Source: Chalciporus piperatus (taxonomy: Eukaryota > Basidiomycota > Agaricomycetes > Boletales > Boletaceae). Taken from it: a DNA stretch of 64,000 nt. Positions 1 through 9,133 of this stretch are shown here, piece by piece. Both the position numbers and the translations under genes were made by a program. The stretch is from positions 1-64,000 of the forward strand of contig JBBPTG010000002.1 in NCBI GenBank assembly GCA_038093975.1. The letters run 5' to 3'. Numbering within the stretch: the first letter of the stretch is position 1; every line of letters starts with the position of its first letter. The notes beneath the pieces are model-generated. The model searched no databases. It saw only the letters and a program-made list of their open reading frames with translations, and was not told the origin of the DNA.

Positions 1-193
1 CTACTAGGCTGCTGAGATGACTACATGACTGGGACACTGGGCTACTAGGCTATTGAGATAACTGGATGACTGGAACACTGGGCTACTGAGCTACTGAGAC
101 TACTGAAGTGACTGGGCTAATGAACCAATGAGATTACTGAAATGACTGGCTGACTGGATGACTGGGCAACTGAGCAACTGGCGTACTGGTTTA
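1..193. repeat. ACTGG-rich degenerate tandem array (right part of a copy running off the window)
   Basis: The stretch is built from short variants of ACTGGGCTACTGAG and GACTGGATGACTGG with no strict period. The same vocabulary makes up the array at about 3690-4605. The array runs straight into a 50-bp unique terminus at 194-243 that also ends the second array. It continues to the left of the window, so its full length cannot be seen. Confidence 0.9.
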
Positions 194-243
194 ACTGATC
201 CAGTCATTCCAGTAACTTCAGACTTTTTGCAGTGTTGCTGATG
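194..243 (+). repeat. 50-bp terminal sequence of the ACTGG element, copy 1
   Basis: This 50-bp block is shared with 4606-4655 with one visible mismatch (G or C near the end); the flanks differ right after TTGCTGATG. Its first half is complementary to units of the array beside it (for example ACTGGAATGACTGG), so the end can pair with the array. It joins directly onto an open copia reverse transcriptase frame, so it probably marks the insertion point of this repeat element into a copia element. Confidence 0.8.
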
Positions 244-1577
244 GAGCAAACCTCGATTCCGTCCGGACCATCATTGCTCTTGCCGCGAAGCATAACTTGG
301 AACTGGATCAAATGGACGTTTCCACCGCATATCTCAACGGAGAGCTCGAGGAGGAATTGTACCTCCTACCTCCGGACGGTGTTCCCATTCCTTCCGGATG
401 CTGTTGGAGACTCAGACACTCCCTATATGACCTTAAACAAGCCGGACGTACTTGGAACAAAACCCTGGACAAAAAGCTTGGAGAACTCGGATTCACCAGA
501 CTCGACGCAGAGACCTGCCTTTACGTCCTTCGGAAAGACGGACAGGTCTGTTTCCTTGTTGTGTATGTCGACGACCTTCTCCTTGCAGCCACCTCAAGGG
601 GTTTCATCAACTCCTGTAAGGAGGCCCTTTCCACTGCATTCAAAATGCACGACCTTGGAGAAGCCAAGTACATCCTGGGAATCGAAATCCGTCGCGACCG
701 GAAACTCCGCACCATCTCCTTGAGTCAATCCCAGTATGCTCGCACCGTTCTAGAGCGAACTGGAATGTCCAACTCCGCTCCCGTCTGGACTCCTATAGTC
801 CATGGCATACATCTCTCTGCGACAGATCCTGAGGACAACACCACGATTCCAGAACTCCGGATTGAAGGGAAGCTTGTTTCTTACCTTACCGTCATCGGGT
901 CCCTCATGTATCTCATGCTTGGAACACGTCCGGATATCGCGTACACTGTTGGACACCTCGCCCGTTACAGTTCCGCACCCAAGATGTGCCATTGGGAAGC
1001 CGCAAAGCGTGTCCTCCGTTACATTCGAGCAACTTCAGACATGGAACTTCGGTACGACGGAACTGATGTGTCCTTGGATCAGGACTTCCATGGATACTCT
1101 GACGCTGGATGGTCGCAGGACCCAGACAACTCCCGTTCCACTTCTGGATTCCTGTTTCTCAGCAATCACGGTGCCATTTCCTGGTCCAGCAAACAGCAGA
1201 GCATGGTCGCACTGTCTACCACGGAATCAGAGTACATCGGACTCAGTCTCGCTGGACAGCACCTTGCTTGGCTCCGGACCTTCTTTGCAGAGATTGGACA
1301 TCCTCAGAAGGGCCCAACAACGCTCAACTGCGATAATCAGGCCGCCATCATCCTTTCCCGTGATCCTCAGTTCCGAGCTCGAACCAAGCATATCAAACGG
1401 AAGTACCACTTCGTCCGGGACGACTTGGTTGCGACCGGAGAAGCCGTTATCCAATATGTTCCTACTGGGGACATGGTCGCCGACATCCTTACCAAGCCTC
1501 TTGTCAGGGAGCAACACTGGAAGTTCGTTCGTGGGATGGGATTACGATTGCGCTCGAGTGGGAGTGTCAAAATATAG
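244..1577 (+). pseudogene. Ty1/copia polyprotein, 3' part: reverse transcriptase and RNase H (5'-truncated)
   Basis: The frame is open from the repeat junction to a TAG at 1575-1577. It begins in the reverse transcriptase with QMDVSTAYLNG and contains the catalytic YVDD box about 90 codons in. RNase H follows, with the SKQQ...STTESEY block, DNQAAI, the KHI..KYHFVRD motif and the terminal DMVADILTKPL typical of copia. Gag, protease and integrase are absent because the ACTGG repeat replaces everything upstream. No internal stop or frameshift was seen, so the disruption may be recent. A purine tract (about 1556-1564) and a 3' LTR follow directly. An element lacking its 5' half cannot move by itself. 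Confidence 0.93.
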
Positions 1578-2100
1578 TCCAATCCGTGCCTATCCGCTCC
1601 TTTCCGCTTCCGGATAGCCCCTATCCATTTCCGGATACTTCCAGAAACATTCCGTGTTTAATCCGACGTTTCCGATGTCCGGAATGCACGGAAACATCTC
1701 CGGATTCGTTGGAACGGATCCCTTTTACATTCGTATGTTCTCCTATATGTCATTCACTTATCTATTCCCTTTCGTGACATCTCTGTTCACCATTCACCCT
1801 TTCTATTCTTATCCATGTCAAGTCCTTGACATTCCTTGATCCTTTTGCACCCGGAATCGGTCATTCCGGACCGGAATCACGTCAGATCGTTCCGAGCACA
1901 TCTCCACCCATTTACTTAAACTCCTCGTCTCACTTCCAGAGCCCCTCAGTCGTTTCCGCCTCTCTTAGGCATCGGCTGAGGTGAGTATTTACTTTCTTTA
2001 CTTAGTTCCTTTACTTATTTGAGTTGTACCTAGTTCGTTTAGGTGAATAGAGTCGTTTCCGCCTCTCTTAGGCATCGGCTGAGTTCGTTTAGTTTTCACA
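1565..2100 (+). mobile_element. 3' LTR of the copia element
   Basis: The LTR begins TGTCAAAATA immediately after the purine tract GAGTGGGAG and overlaps the pol stop codon, as is common in copia elements. It ends TTTTCACA at 2100, where HSP70-like coding sequence resumes at once. This gives a 536-bp TG...CA repeat. A 33-bp segment is duplicated inside it (1948-1980 and 2051-2083), and the first copy is followed by GTGAGT, like a splice donor. The 5' LTR is not in the window, so the limits rest on TG/CA ends and on the resumed flank. Confidence 0.75.
1948..2083 (+). repeat. 33-bp direct repeat inside the copia LTR
   Basis: Two identical 33-bp copies lie at 1948-1980 and 2051-2083, separated by 70 bp of TTTACTTA-rich sequence. 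Both contain GTTTCCGCCTCTCTTAGG. They sit in the presumed R/U5 end of the LTR, downstream of an AT-rich TTTACTTAAA stretch that could be the TATA region. Their role is unknown. Confidence 0.8.
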
Positions 2101-2235
2101 CCGAGCAACCAAGGATGTTGATCAAATTGCTGGCTTCGACGTCCTTCGTGTCATCAACGAGCCGCAACATATTCATTCTTTCGCTTGTGTCTGGCAATGC
2201 AGTCGTCGCTGTCCCAGCATGCTTCAATGACACAC
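2101..2235 (+). pseudogene. HSP70 fragments (two pieces, out of normal order)
   Basis: From 2102 the frame reads ATKDVDQIAGFDVLRVINEP, the HSP70 stretch that normally follows the VPAYFNDAQRQ motif. About 30 bp later another frame reads NAVVAVPACFNDTQ, the block that should come before it. The order is therefore inverted relative to a real HSP70 gene, and both pieces are short and followed by stops. These are non-functional fragments, lying right at the copia LTR boundary. Which HSP70 type they derive from (mitochondrial, ER or cytosolic) cannot be told. Confidence 0.75.
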
Positions 2236-2539
2236 AATGAACTACCCAAACAAAAATCCCTCAATGAGCAACTCGAAACGGACCTTACACTGGACAACCG
2301 ATCCATGAAGGCCTCAAGTGTCAACACCAACGGAAGCATGGCCGTCGACGACGCGCTTGCTGGGCTCCTCAATTTGGGTTTGAAAAATGCCAAGATGAAG
2401 AAGGGAAAAACACGGGGATCAAATCGAAACAATCAAAGGATGTGCTGGGCTCGCCGTGGTATGTTGGTGAGGTATATCGATTTCATACCTTCGGGATGCT
2501 CATTCGAGCCACACACAAGCCGGTGCTGAGAGCGTGAGG

Positions 2540-2840
2540 GTCGTCTCCCCGATTTTAACGACAGACCATCCTTAACGTACATCAACACTGTCGTCAAGGA
2601 GGTGCTTTGGTGGAATCCCATGGCTCCGCTTGGTGACTATTCACGGCTGATGTTGTGACGATGAACGGAATTGATCTTCCCTCCTCAGGTCTTTCTCACA
2701 TGGTGACCAAGGACGACATCTATAATGGGTATTTCATACCCGCTGGGATGACGGTCATTGGTAATACATGGTCAGTCGTGATCTCGATTGCGAAGCTCTC
2801 TCGGCTTCGTCTGGGAGTGCGACGAGAAGTATGCCGATTC
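2540..2840 (+). pseudogene. Cytochrome P450 fragment
   Basis: At about 2574 the frame reads YINTVVKEVL followed by WNPMAPLG, the K-helix region of fungal P450s. The ExxR arginine is replaced by Trp (KEVLW). About 60 bp on, after an intron-like gap ending CTCAG, it reads SHMVTKDDIYNGYFIPAG and MTVIGNTW, the conserved stretch after the K-helix. A degraded G-x-R-R-x-x-C near 2815-2835 may be the remnant of the haem loop, but this is weak. Loss of the ExxR arginine and the surrounding stops indicate a pseudogene. It lies between HSP70 pieces, as in a mosaic of captured fragments. Confidence 0.75.
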
Positions 2841-3029
2841 CATTTACGTCGTCTGCTGATATGTTGATTTGTTTATTGTGACGAGTCAAAGGGATCGGTT
2901 TAGAGTGCGAAATGCCGAATTGGAAGAGAGCGACCTGAATGCTGGTATAGTCTCGACCATGCAGATTGAAGAAAGTCAGGTAAGTCTTTGTCGCGAAGGT
3001 GAACCTTGTACGACATATTTATTTTTATG

Positions 3030-3170
3030 CTTGTGCCCAGCCACACTGTCGTCACTGTCCCAGCCTACATCAATAACGCACAGCACCAAGCAATCGAACC
3101 GACTGCTGTTGCCCTTGCGTATGGTCTTGATCGCGGCACAGAATCCTCTGTGATTTACGCTAACCTTTTC
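3030..3170 (+). pseudogene. HSP70 fragment with an internal deletion
   Basis: The frame reads TVVTVPAYINNAQHQA and then jumps to IEPTAVALAYGLDRG. In a normal HSP70 about 20 residues separate these blocks. The missing stretch corresponds to the fragment at 2102-2163. The reading is open for about 40 codons and then loses similarity. It is clearly non-functional alone. The complementary content of the two fragments suggests rearrangement of one ancestral copy, or two captured copies. Confidence 0.72.
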
Positions 3171-3689
3171 TTTTCACAGCCATCATCGTGCTGAATGCCT
3201 TATGTCCGAGGAGAACCCTATGACAATCTTTTCGCTGTTCACCCACGACAAACCCATTTTCAAGAGCTCTGGCGCGAACGCACGATAGTGCTGCCAACTC
3301 TCCTCTCGAAAGAAATTAATGTCATTGCCCCGCGAGTTTGGCAGTGCTGGTTATGCGGGCGAAGATACCCAAGAAGAAGTACTACCAATATGATGGTATG
3401 CTTCACATCGTCACCACGCGCATTCATCAATGCTAATCATGATCACCTTGCTCGCGTGGATGCTCTGCGTGGGGATGGACAGTCTGTGGGTCCTGATATA
3501 GATACCCCCGTAATCATGTTCACTTCACTCATGGCTTTTTGTTGCTTTCAGCCCATAACTCAAGGAAGAATGTTGCCCCATTGATCTGAAAGACTGTGAA
3601 ACCATACTCGTAAATACATTGTAATAAATACACAAATATATCTTTGTCTGAAAACTAGCCTGTCATTTGTCTGGTTACTGGCCTGATAA
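3171..3689. other. No confident gene; decayed spacer
   Basis: An open frame at 3195-3584 (+, 129 codons) contains no domain I recognise. Its flanks are intron-like (ends in TTTCACAG at about 3180 and TTTCAG at about 3551). It may continue the HSP70/P450 mosaic. The end is AT-rich and passes into the ACTGG array at about 3690. Confidence 0.5.
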
Positions 3690-4605
3690 ATAATTGATTT
3701 CGGGATTTCTCGAGCACTAGAGTGACTGGATAATTAAGTGACTGAATTACTGGAATCACTTGTCTACTGAGTGGCTAGGGTACTGGGCTACTGGAATTAC
3801 TTGTCAGCTGGGCTACTGAAATCTGACTAGGCTACTGGGCTACTGGATGACTGAGTTACTGGACTTCCGGACTACTGGACTACTGGAGTGAATGAATGAC
3901 TGGGCTACTGGATTTATGGACTGACCGAGTGACTGGTGTGACTGGACTGACTGACTTACTGGACTGACTGACTTACTGGGTGACTGGATTGACTGGAATG
4001 AATGAATGACTGGGTGACTGGACTACTGACTGACTGGACTGACTGGATCACTGGACTGGCTGGAGTACTGACTGACTGGATTGACTGGACTGACTAGATT
4101 ACTGGATGACTGAATTGACTGGATTGACTGGACTACTGACTGACTGGACTGGCTGGATCACTGGGTGACTGGAGTACTGACTGACTGGACTACTAGAGGG
4201 ACTGGTTGACTGGAGGGGCTGGATGACTGGATTGACTGGATGACTGAACTACTAAAACTACTGACATGACTGGATGACTGGAATGACTGGATGACTGGGC
4301 TACTAAAATTGCTGACATGACCGTATCACTGAACAACTGGATGACTGGGCTACTGAGACCACTGAGATTACTGACATGACTGGAGGATTGGGCTACTAGG
4401 TTACTGAGATTACTGAAATGACTGGAGGACTGGGCTACTGGGCTACTGAGATTACTGGGACTGCTGACATGACTGGATGACTGGGCTACTGGGCTACTGA
4501 GATGCCTGAAATACATGAAGTACTGAATTACTGGACCATTGGATCACTAGAACTACTGAATGAGCTGGAATGACTGGACCACTGGACCACTGAATAACTG
4601 ATGTG
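3690..4605. repeat. ACTGG-rich degenerate tandem array, copy 2
   Basis: About 900 bp is made almost only of variants of ACTGGACTGACTGG and ACTGGATGACTGG, locally in higher-order repeats such as ATTGACTGGACTGACT. It ends in the same 50-bp terminus as the array at the window start. Because CCAGT/ACTGG units are complementary to part of that terminus, the right end can fold back over the array. The Ser-rich open frame on the minus strand at 4193-4516 is only a by-product of the repeat. Confidence 0.92.
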
Positions 4606-4655
4606 ACTGATCCAGTCATTCCAGTAACTTCAGACTTTTTGCAGTCTTGCTGATG
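4606..4655 (+). repeat. 50-bp terminal sequence of the ACTGG element, copy 2
   Basis: Identical to 194-243 at 49 of 50 positions. It runs from ACTGATCCAG through GACTTTTTGCAG to TTGCTGATG, after which the two copies diverge completely. This defines a shared right boundary for the repeat family. Confidence 0.85.
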
Positions 4656-5575
4656 TAAGTTGCATCCAACCCGGCCTCACCTCACTGACCCACTCACGAC
4701 TCCTTCGAGTCTCGGCTCCTTTGTTGGACGGCGCTGTGGCCTTGTCTGGCCATGTATCCTCGCGGCTGGGTGGGTCTTCAGTGTTTTTCAATGCTCATTG
4801 GTGGAGTTGTGCTTGTAGTACTGGTCTGGTGTGTGTGTGGGAAAGCACTGCGGTATACCACAGTGCTTTCCCACAGCTTTCCTAGTGTCGAGCATGGGAA
4901 GTAAGTAAGCAAAGTAAGTAGGTCTCGGACTTCACAAAAATTTGCGCAAGCTGGTCACGTGACCGTGGTGAACTCACCGTGTCACTTCAGTCTTTTCGAC
5001 TTCAATTACTTCTCTCACTTCCTACTAGTCTCAACACCACACCTCAACACCTGAACAAAGCCGGTGTGGGCTCAACAGCCCCGCTGGCATCTGAAGGTGC
5101 GTTTTCATGCACACCCCAACTCTCCTGCTCACCTGGAATACAGCCGCTCATGCTGTCTGCCCAAACACATCACCCATCATCATCTCGCACAACTATGGCA
5201 AAGCCTTGCCAACCCATTCTCATCATTTTGCAGGCCCAAGTGGCTCATGGGATTGCGGTGATAGATTAGTAGTATATAACATGTAATAGATAGACCTGCC
5301 AATACATGTGATTTTTTGCTATTTATCTTTGACTGGCGTGAAGTAAAACTGAAAGAAGGGCAGTAAATCGCTACAGAATTACTGTCTATATAGTATTATA
5401 AAAGCTACTATAGAGCTCAATAGCTGTTGATTCTATTGGAGTCTATAGAGTATTATAAAAGCTATGGGAGTTTTGGGGGTGCTATAGAGTGCTCCATAGA
5501 GGGGACTTGTCACTTTTTCCTCTAAGCAATATAAATGCAATTATAGTACTCTATAGAACTATTATAGCTATGAGA
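4656..5575. other. Gene-free repeat spacer with AT-rich direct repeats
   Basis: Apart from the palindrome at 4836-4875, the stretch holds short GTAAGTAAG-type repeats near 4900. An AT-rich block at about 5380-5570 contains TATAGAGTATTATAAAAGCT twice in slightly different form (about 5390 and 5445) and many TCTATAGA variants. The AT-rich block ends at the start of the Ty3 integrase tail and may be a small insertion that truncates it. I see no gene. Confidence 0.5.
4836..4875. repeat. 40-bp near-perfect palindrome
   Basis: The left arm TGTGGGAAAGCACTG (4836-4850) is matched by CAGTGCTTTCCCACA (4861-4875). The centre GGTATACC is itself palindromic, so only one C/A pair is mismatched over 40 bp. 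It sits in a gene-free stretch and could be a MITE core, a cruciform or a regulator site. No terminator or gene is adjacent. Confidence 0.85.
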
Positions 5576-5956
5576 GTAAAGTTGGTTTTTCCTGATGAGA
5601 ACCATATCAAGGACTACAATTTCCATCCTGGAAGTCTAGTTTTAGTGCGTAACTCGAGGGTGGAGCAGGAGTTGAACCGAAAGATGAAACCGAGGTATCT
5701 AGGCCCCATGGTAGTCCTTCGCCGGACGACTGGTGGTTCTTATATCTTGGCAGAGTTAGACAGGACAATTTCTATGTTGCGCTACATGGTGTTTCGACTG
5801 TTCCCGTATCATCCACGATCACGGATGGACATTCCGTTACCAGAGTTCGTCGAATGGGACGACGACAGATTGGATCAATTAGCGGCAGAGGACGATATGG
5901 ATGAAGACGACCAAGGGGACTTCGACTCTTTGGACCCGTCTGAGTTCGACGTCTAA
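5576..5956 (+). pseudogene. Ty3/gypsy integrase C-terminal (GPY/F) fragment
   Basis: The frame begins near VKLVFPDENHIKDYNF and contains HPGSLVLVRNS, then KMKPRYLGPMVVLRRTTGG, the GPY/F module of chromovirus-like Ty3 integrases. It closes with an acidic tail (EDDMDEDDQGDFDSLD) and a stop at 5954-5956. Everything upstream (gag, RT, integrase core) is missing; an AT-rich block abuts the 5' end. This is the dead 3' end of a Ty3 element. Confidence 0.88.
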
Positions 5957-6560
5957 CACCGTGTTCCGTATACCCTCACTGTCATTATGATACATATCCG
6001 TTTTACCCTGGGATTGAGCCAGTGATCTCTTTCCTATCTGTTCCATTCCGGTGTTCGTCCGGAGACTTCTTCTGTCTCTCAAAAACACAAAAGCTAATAA
6101 GAAAACTGTCACTTACTATACTCTCCTTCATATGCCACAAAGAAACCGTCAAAAACAATCTCTATTTCCCCTATCTCTTAACTCCAAAACAAAGAAACCA
6201 CAAAGCCAAAAACATTTCTCTCTCGTATCCAGTGTCTCACAGATGATTACTTATTACGTTCAGACTTCGAATGTGGGACGGGACACTATGCCCATTCCTT
6301 TGATTCCGTTCCGTCCATTCCGGGCACGTTATGCAGGGCTTTGGTAGGAGAAGAAGTCAGAAGTAGCGCGAAGAAGACAAGTCAGGTGGAACCCTGCTTT
6401 TCGGAATCAGTGATCCTTGATTTCGTTTTTGCATTCCTTACTTCACTTACTGATCGCTTTCATTTCTTACTTAGACCAGCGAATCATTCAGATACGGAAC
6501 GGACACGAACACGGATGCATTGATACTCGTACAAACATACAAACTATGGAGAGGACGACT
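5957..6560 (+). mobile_element. Probable 3' non-coding/LTR region of the Ty3 remnant
   Basis: The region directly follows the Ty3 stop codon and has no credible gene. GAATGTGGGACGGGACAC at about 6269 resembles a purine tract followed by an LTR start, and TTCC-rich sequence follows. No second LTR copy exists in the window, so the limits are guesses. Confidence 0.35.
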
Positions 6561-7720
6561 GGACGCGGAAGGCTACTTGTCGAGGGCGGCGACCATCGCC
6601 CTCAGATCGGCCAACTTACCCATGGCCTGGTCGAGCTGCTCCTCGGCCTTGCGTACCAAACCCCGGGACGACTACACCGTGGCTTCCACCTCCATGATGG
6701 CTGTGTGCATCCCCTCAGCCGTTCCCACCTTCACCTTGCCTTTCGTCTTCATCTTCAGTGTGATAAGTTCAACGTCCGAGTCCGGGATGGACTCGGGAGT
6801 TTGGGGTCGACGTACCTTGGACGTCGAGGCTCTGACCGCGCGAACTGCAAGGAAACGGAACCACAGATTAGTACGAATGGATCGACAAAGATGGGGACTT
6901 ACTATGTGCTTTGGGTTCCACTTTCGCAGCGGCTGCCTTCTTCGGCCTCTCAGCTACCTTCACCATCGCCTTTTTCCCTCCCCGTCCACTTGCCTTGTTG
7001 CAGGTGATCTTGAGCTTCGCGCATTTTAGGCAGGTGTGGTCGGGCATTCCGCGACACGGGACGTTGGCAGTCGCGCACTTGGCGCATGGCGGCTGGTGCT
7101 CGATGGTGCCGTTCTCTTCCTCCTCCTCCTCCTCCTCCTCCTCGTCCATTGTGATCCCATCTCATCAACCCAAAACTTACCTTGCGCGTTGGCCGGGCGA
7201 GCACCACGGAAACCTTGCCGGAGCTCGCGGTGGAGGCGTGGATGGATGGGGTAGAACAGGGAGTGGCACTGGTGGGAGGCTTTTCAGCACTCCCTGTGTC
7301 ATCGTCCATGGCGGCATCCGGCTCCACATTGTCATCCCGCGCCTTCGCTGACTCAATCCTTTTGGCCTCTTCCCCAGACCATTTGACGTGCGACACTTCA
7401 GCCTCTTCAAGAGCTTGCATGGACCGCACGGAAAGTGCGGTGGGCAAGCCAAGGGCTTCGGCTGCGGCCTTCGTCGGCCCCATAGCTCCCTGTCGCACTC
7501 CCGTCGTAAACGCAGACACGGAAGAGACGAAGACAACTCACCATAGCAGTGTTCCATCTAATAACCCATAGCCGTTGATCCTCTGCCAACTCCTCCTTGT
7601 TGTCAGGTGCGCAGATAGCGAGGTCGAGCAATAGTTCCGTGGCGTTTTTAAAGGCTTTAGCGGCCGCGGCTTTCTCGTCGACGGGTTCGGCAATGGCGGA
7701 ACCGAAGAGAGCGGTGAGAC

Positions 7721-8270
7721 TAGTGATTCAAAGTCCGGTTGCAGGACCGCAAAAAGACCGGCAACCGAACCGAACTGACATCGGTTGCAACTGGACTGCG
7801 GTTGCCGGTTGCCTGCTTTTTAGCTGTAAATCAGTCCGGTTGCCTTGGATTTAGGAAAAATGAAAGACCGGTCTAGGACCGGTTGCAACCGGTTATTAGG
7901 ACAACCGGTCATATATTATATATACAGTATATTAGTAGCTAATAATGTAAATTCTTGCACTTGAAATCCCCGCATTTGGACAAATGTGTCAAATGCGGTA
8001 AAAATGCGGGTGGTTGAATTTACCGCATTTGTCACATTTGTCCAAATGCGGGAATATTATGTATTTAAAATCATTAAATTTGTCGCTTTGAACCGGTTCT
8101 GAGCACAACTGGTTGCCAACCGGTGACAACCGCTCAGGCAACCGCTAACAACTGGTTGTTGGCAGTTTCAATCCGGTTGCCTGAGATCTGAGTAAGTAAA
8201 AGACCAATCCGGGTCCGGTTGCCTCAAAAAGTGGTCAAAAAACCGGACTGGACCGGACTTTTAAACACTA
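7721..8270. mobile_element. hAT-like MITE, 550 bp, with perfect 8-bp TSD
   Basis: The element starts TAGTGATTCAAAGTCCGG and ends CCGGACTTTTAAACACTA; the inverted ends match at TAGTG and AAGTCCGG. It is flanked by GGTGAGAC at 7713-7720 and 8271-8278. An 8-bp duplication with TAGTG-type ends is the hallmark of hAT transposons. The interior has at least ten copies, in both orientations, of CCGGTTGC or close variants, like the subterminal sites of hAT transposases. It also has a long internal palindrome. No ORF for a transposase is present, so it is non-autonomous. Removing it restores the reading frame of the minus-strand gene, which independently confirms its exact limits. Confidence 0.93.
7968..8052. 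repeat. Internal palindrome of the MITE, arms about 34 bp
   Basis: The left arm begins CCCGCATTTGGACAAATGTG (7968) and reads toward GCGGTAAA. The right arm (about 8019-8052) is its reverse complement, ending CCAAATGCGGG, with one central mismatch in the arms and a spacer of about 15-17 bp. A transcript would form a strong hairpin. Confidence 0.88.
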
Positions 8271-8389
8271 GGTGAGACGGGTGGACATGTTAGTGGGTGG
8301 TGGTGTGAGGAAGAGAAGTGGAAAGGAAGAATGGAAGCGGCTGATGCGGAGTTGTTACCCCCACGGGCATGAGGCGCTTACCTAATCTG

Positions 8390-9130
8390 CTCATGTGACT
8401 GACTAAGGACAGTCAGTATCAAAGTCACCCTGGGATGTAGGGAACGCATATTCCCTACGCTTGCAGCCGGTGTTCTACCCTCATTTCCCATCCTTAACAT
8501 TCCTCAATGTCTTTCCTTCCTTTCCGTTTACGTCCCAGCTTCTTCCGCCGCATATTCATCTTTCCGTCCTTATCAGGTTCTGTTCCCATGGTTCCGTGCG
8601 TACACGGGAACGACGGATCCTTTGTTTTGTTCACAGGTATTGTCCATCGTGTCCCCGGAAACCATTGTCCAGGTCTGATATGATTCGCTGGTAAGTTTCC
8701 CTTCCATCCACGATCTCTAACCTTGCTACGCTTCCTTACTGTCGCACTTTCCTTACTTTCTACTCATTTCTTTTCGTCTTGTTATCTATTCTGTCTATAC
8801 TTAGTCCAGTACTGTCACTTAGCATTCTGTCGCTATCAGAGTCCCGGGTATGCCCGGACTATAAAAGACTTTACTTTACTTATTTTGAATCAACTTTTCT
8901 TTTCTTCACGCAACAACATCTCTCTCTAAAACTCCAGAACCTTCGTCAACACTTTCCGTCCGTTTCTACCTTCATTCCACTAGACCTAACAGCAAGGAAG
9001 TGGTTCGGAACATCTGTTGTTTGTACGGAACATCATTTTCCAGTTCTTCAACGGTTTGGTACGCCGGAAATGAGTCCCTTTGCTTGTCTTCATTCCCTGG
9101 AATCCCTTTAGGGTCGAACTTATCGTACCC
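8390..9130 (+). mobile_element. LTR-like non-coding block with TATA box
   Basis: A TTCC-rich, gene-free stretch contains CTATAAAAG at 8859-8867 followed by pyrimidine-rich leader sequence (CATCTCTCTCTAAAACTCC). There is also a small inverted repeat, GTAGGGAA/TTCCCTAC, near 8437-8458. The layout resembles a solo LTR, but I found neither a partner copy nor a target duplication. It could also be the promoter of a lost gene. Confidence 0.35.
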
Positions 9131-9133
9131 TTC

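Larger units (their letters stand above)
6573..8288 (-). pseudogene. Zn2Cys6/coiled-coil protein gene, broken by a hAT-like MITE and a premature stop
   Basis: If the 550-bp MITE (7721-8270) and one TSD copy are left out, an ATG at 8288-8286 starts MSTRLTALFGSAIAE and runs through helical, Ala-rich sequence. A 52-bp intron (7490-7541) precedes GAMGPTKAAAEALGL. A further, less certain intron lies around 7142-7181, then a Glu run and a cysteine cluster at about 7000-7090: CX2CX6CX7CX2CX6C, exactly the spacing of fungal Zn2Cys6 binuclear clusters. After another intron a basic/acidic tail follows. It is stopped by TAG at 6672-6674, yet the same frame stays open past it through a Leu/Ala/Glu coiled coil (KAEEQLDQAMGKLADLRAMV) to a TAG at 6573-6575. 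Both lesions point to a pseudogene. The cluster could bind DNA, but its position in the C-terminal half is unlike classic Gal4-type factors. Flanking Ty3 debris suggests a transposon-associated gene family. Confidence 0.75.

Noticed and set aside
802..1617. 271-codon ORF overlapping copia pol
   Set aside because: It is a shadow of the RT/RNase H frame; only the overlapping frame has YVDD and the RNase H motifs.
3030..3170. Active HSP70 gene
   Set aside because: Only about 40 codons, with an internal deletion of conserved residues and no continuous frame on either side.
4193..4516. Ser/Val-rich ORF on the minus strand
   Set aside because: It is a translation of the ACTGG array; the repeating SSSH/VAQ phrases follow the DNA repeat and there is no start context or domain.
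3690..4605. CRISPR-like repeat array
   Set aside because: Units are irregular, there are no unique spacers of constant length, and the genome is eukaryotic.
8390..9130. Second copy of the copia LTR
   Set aside because: Both are TTCC-rich, but no extended match to 1565-2100 was found and the ends differ.
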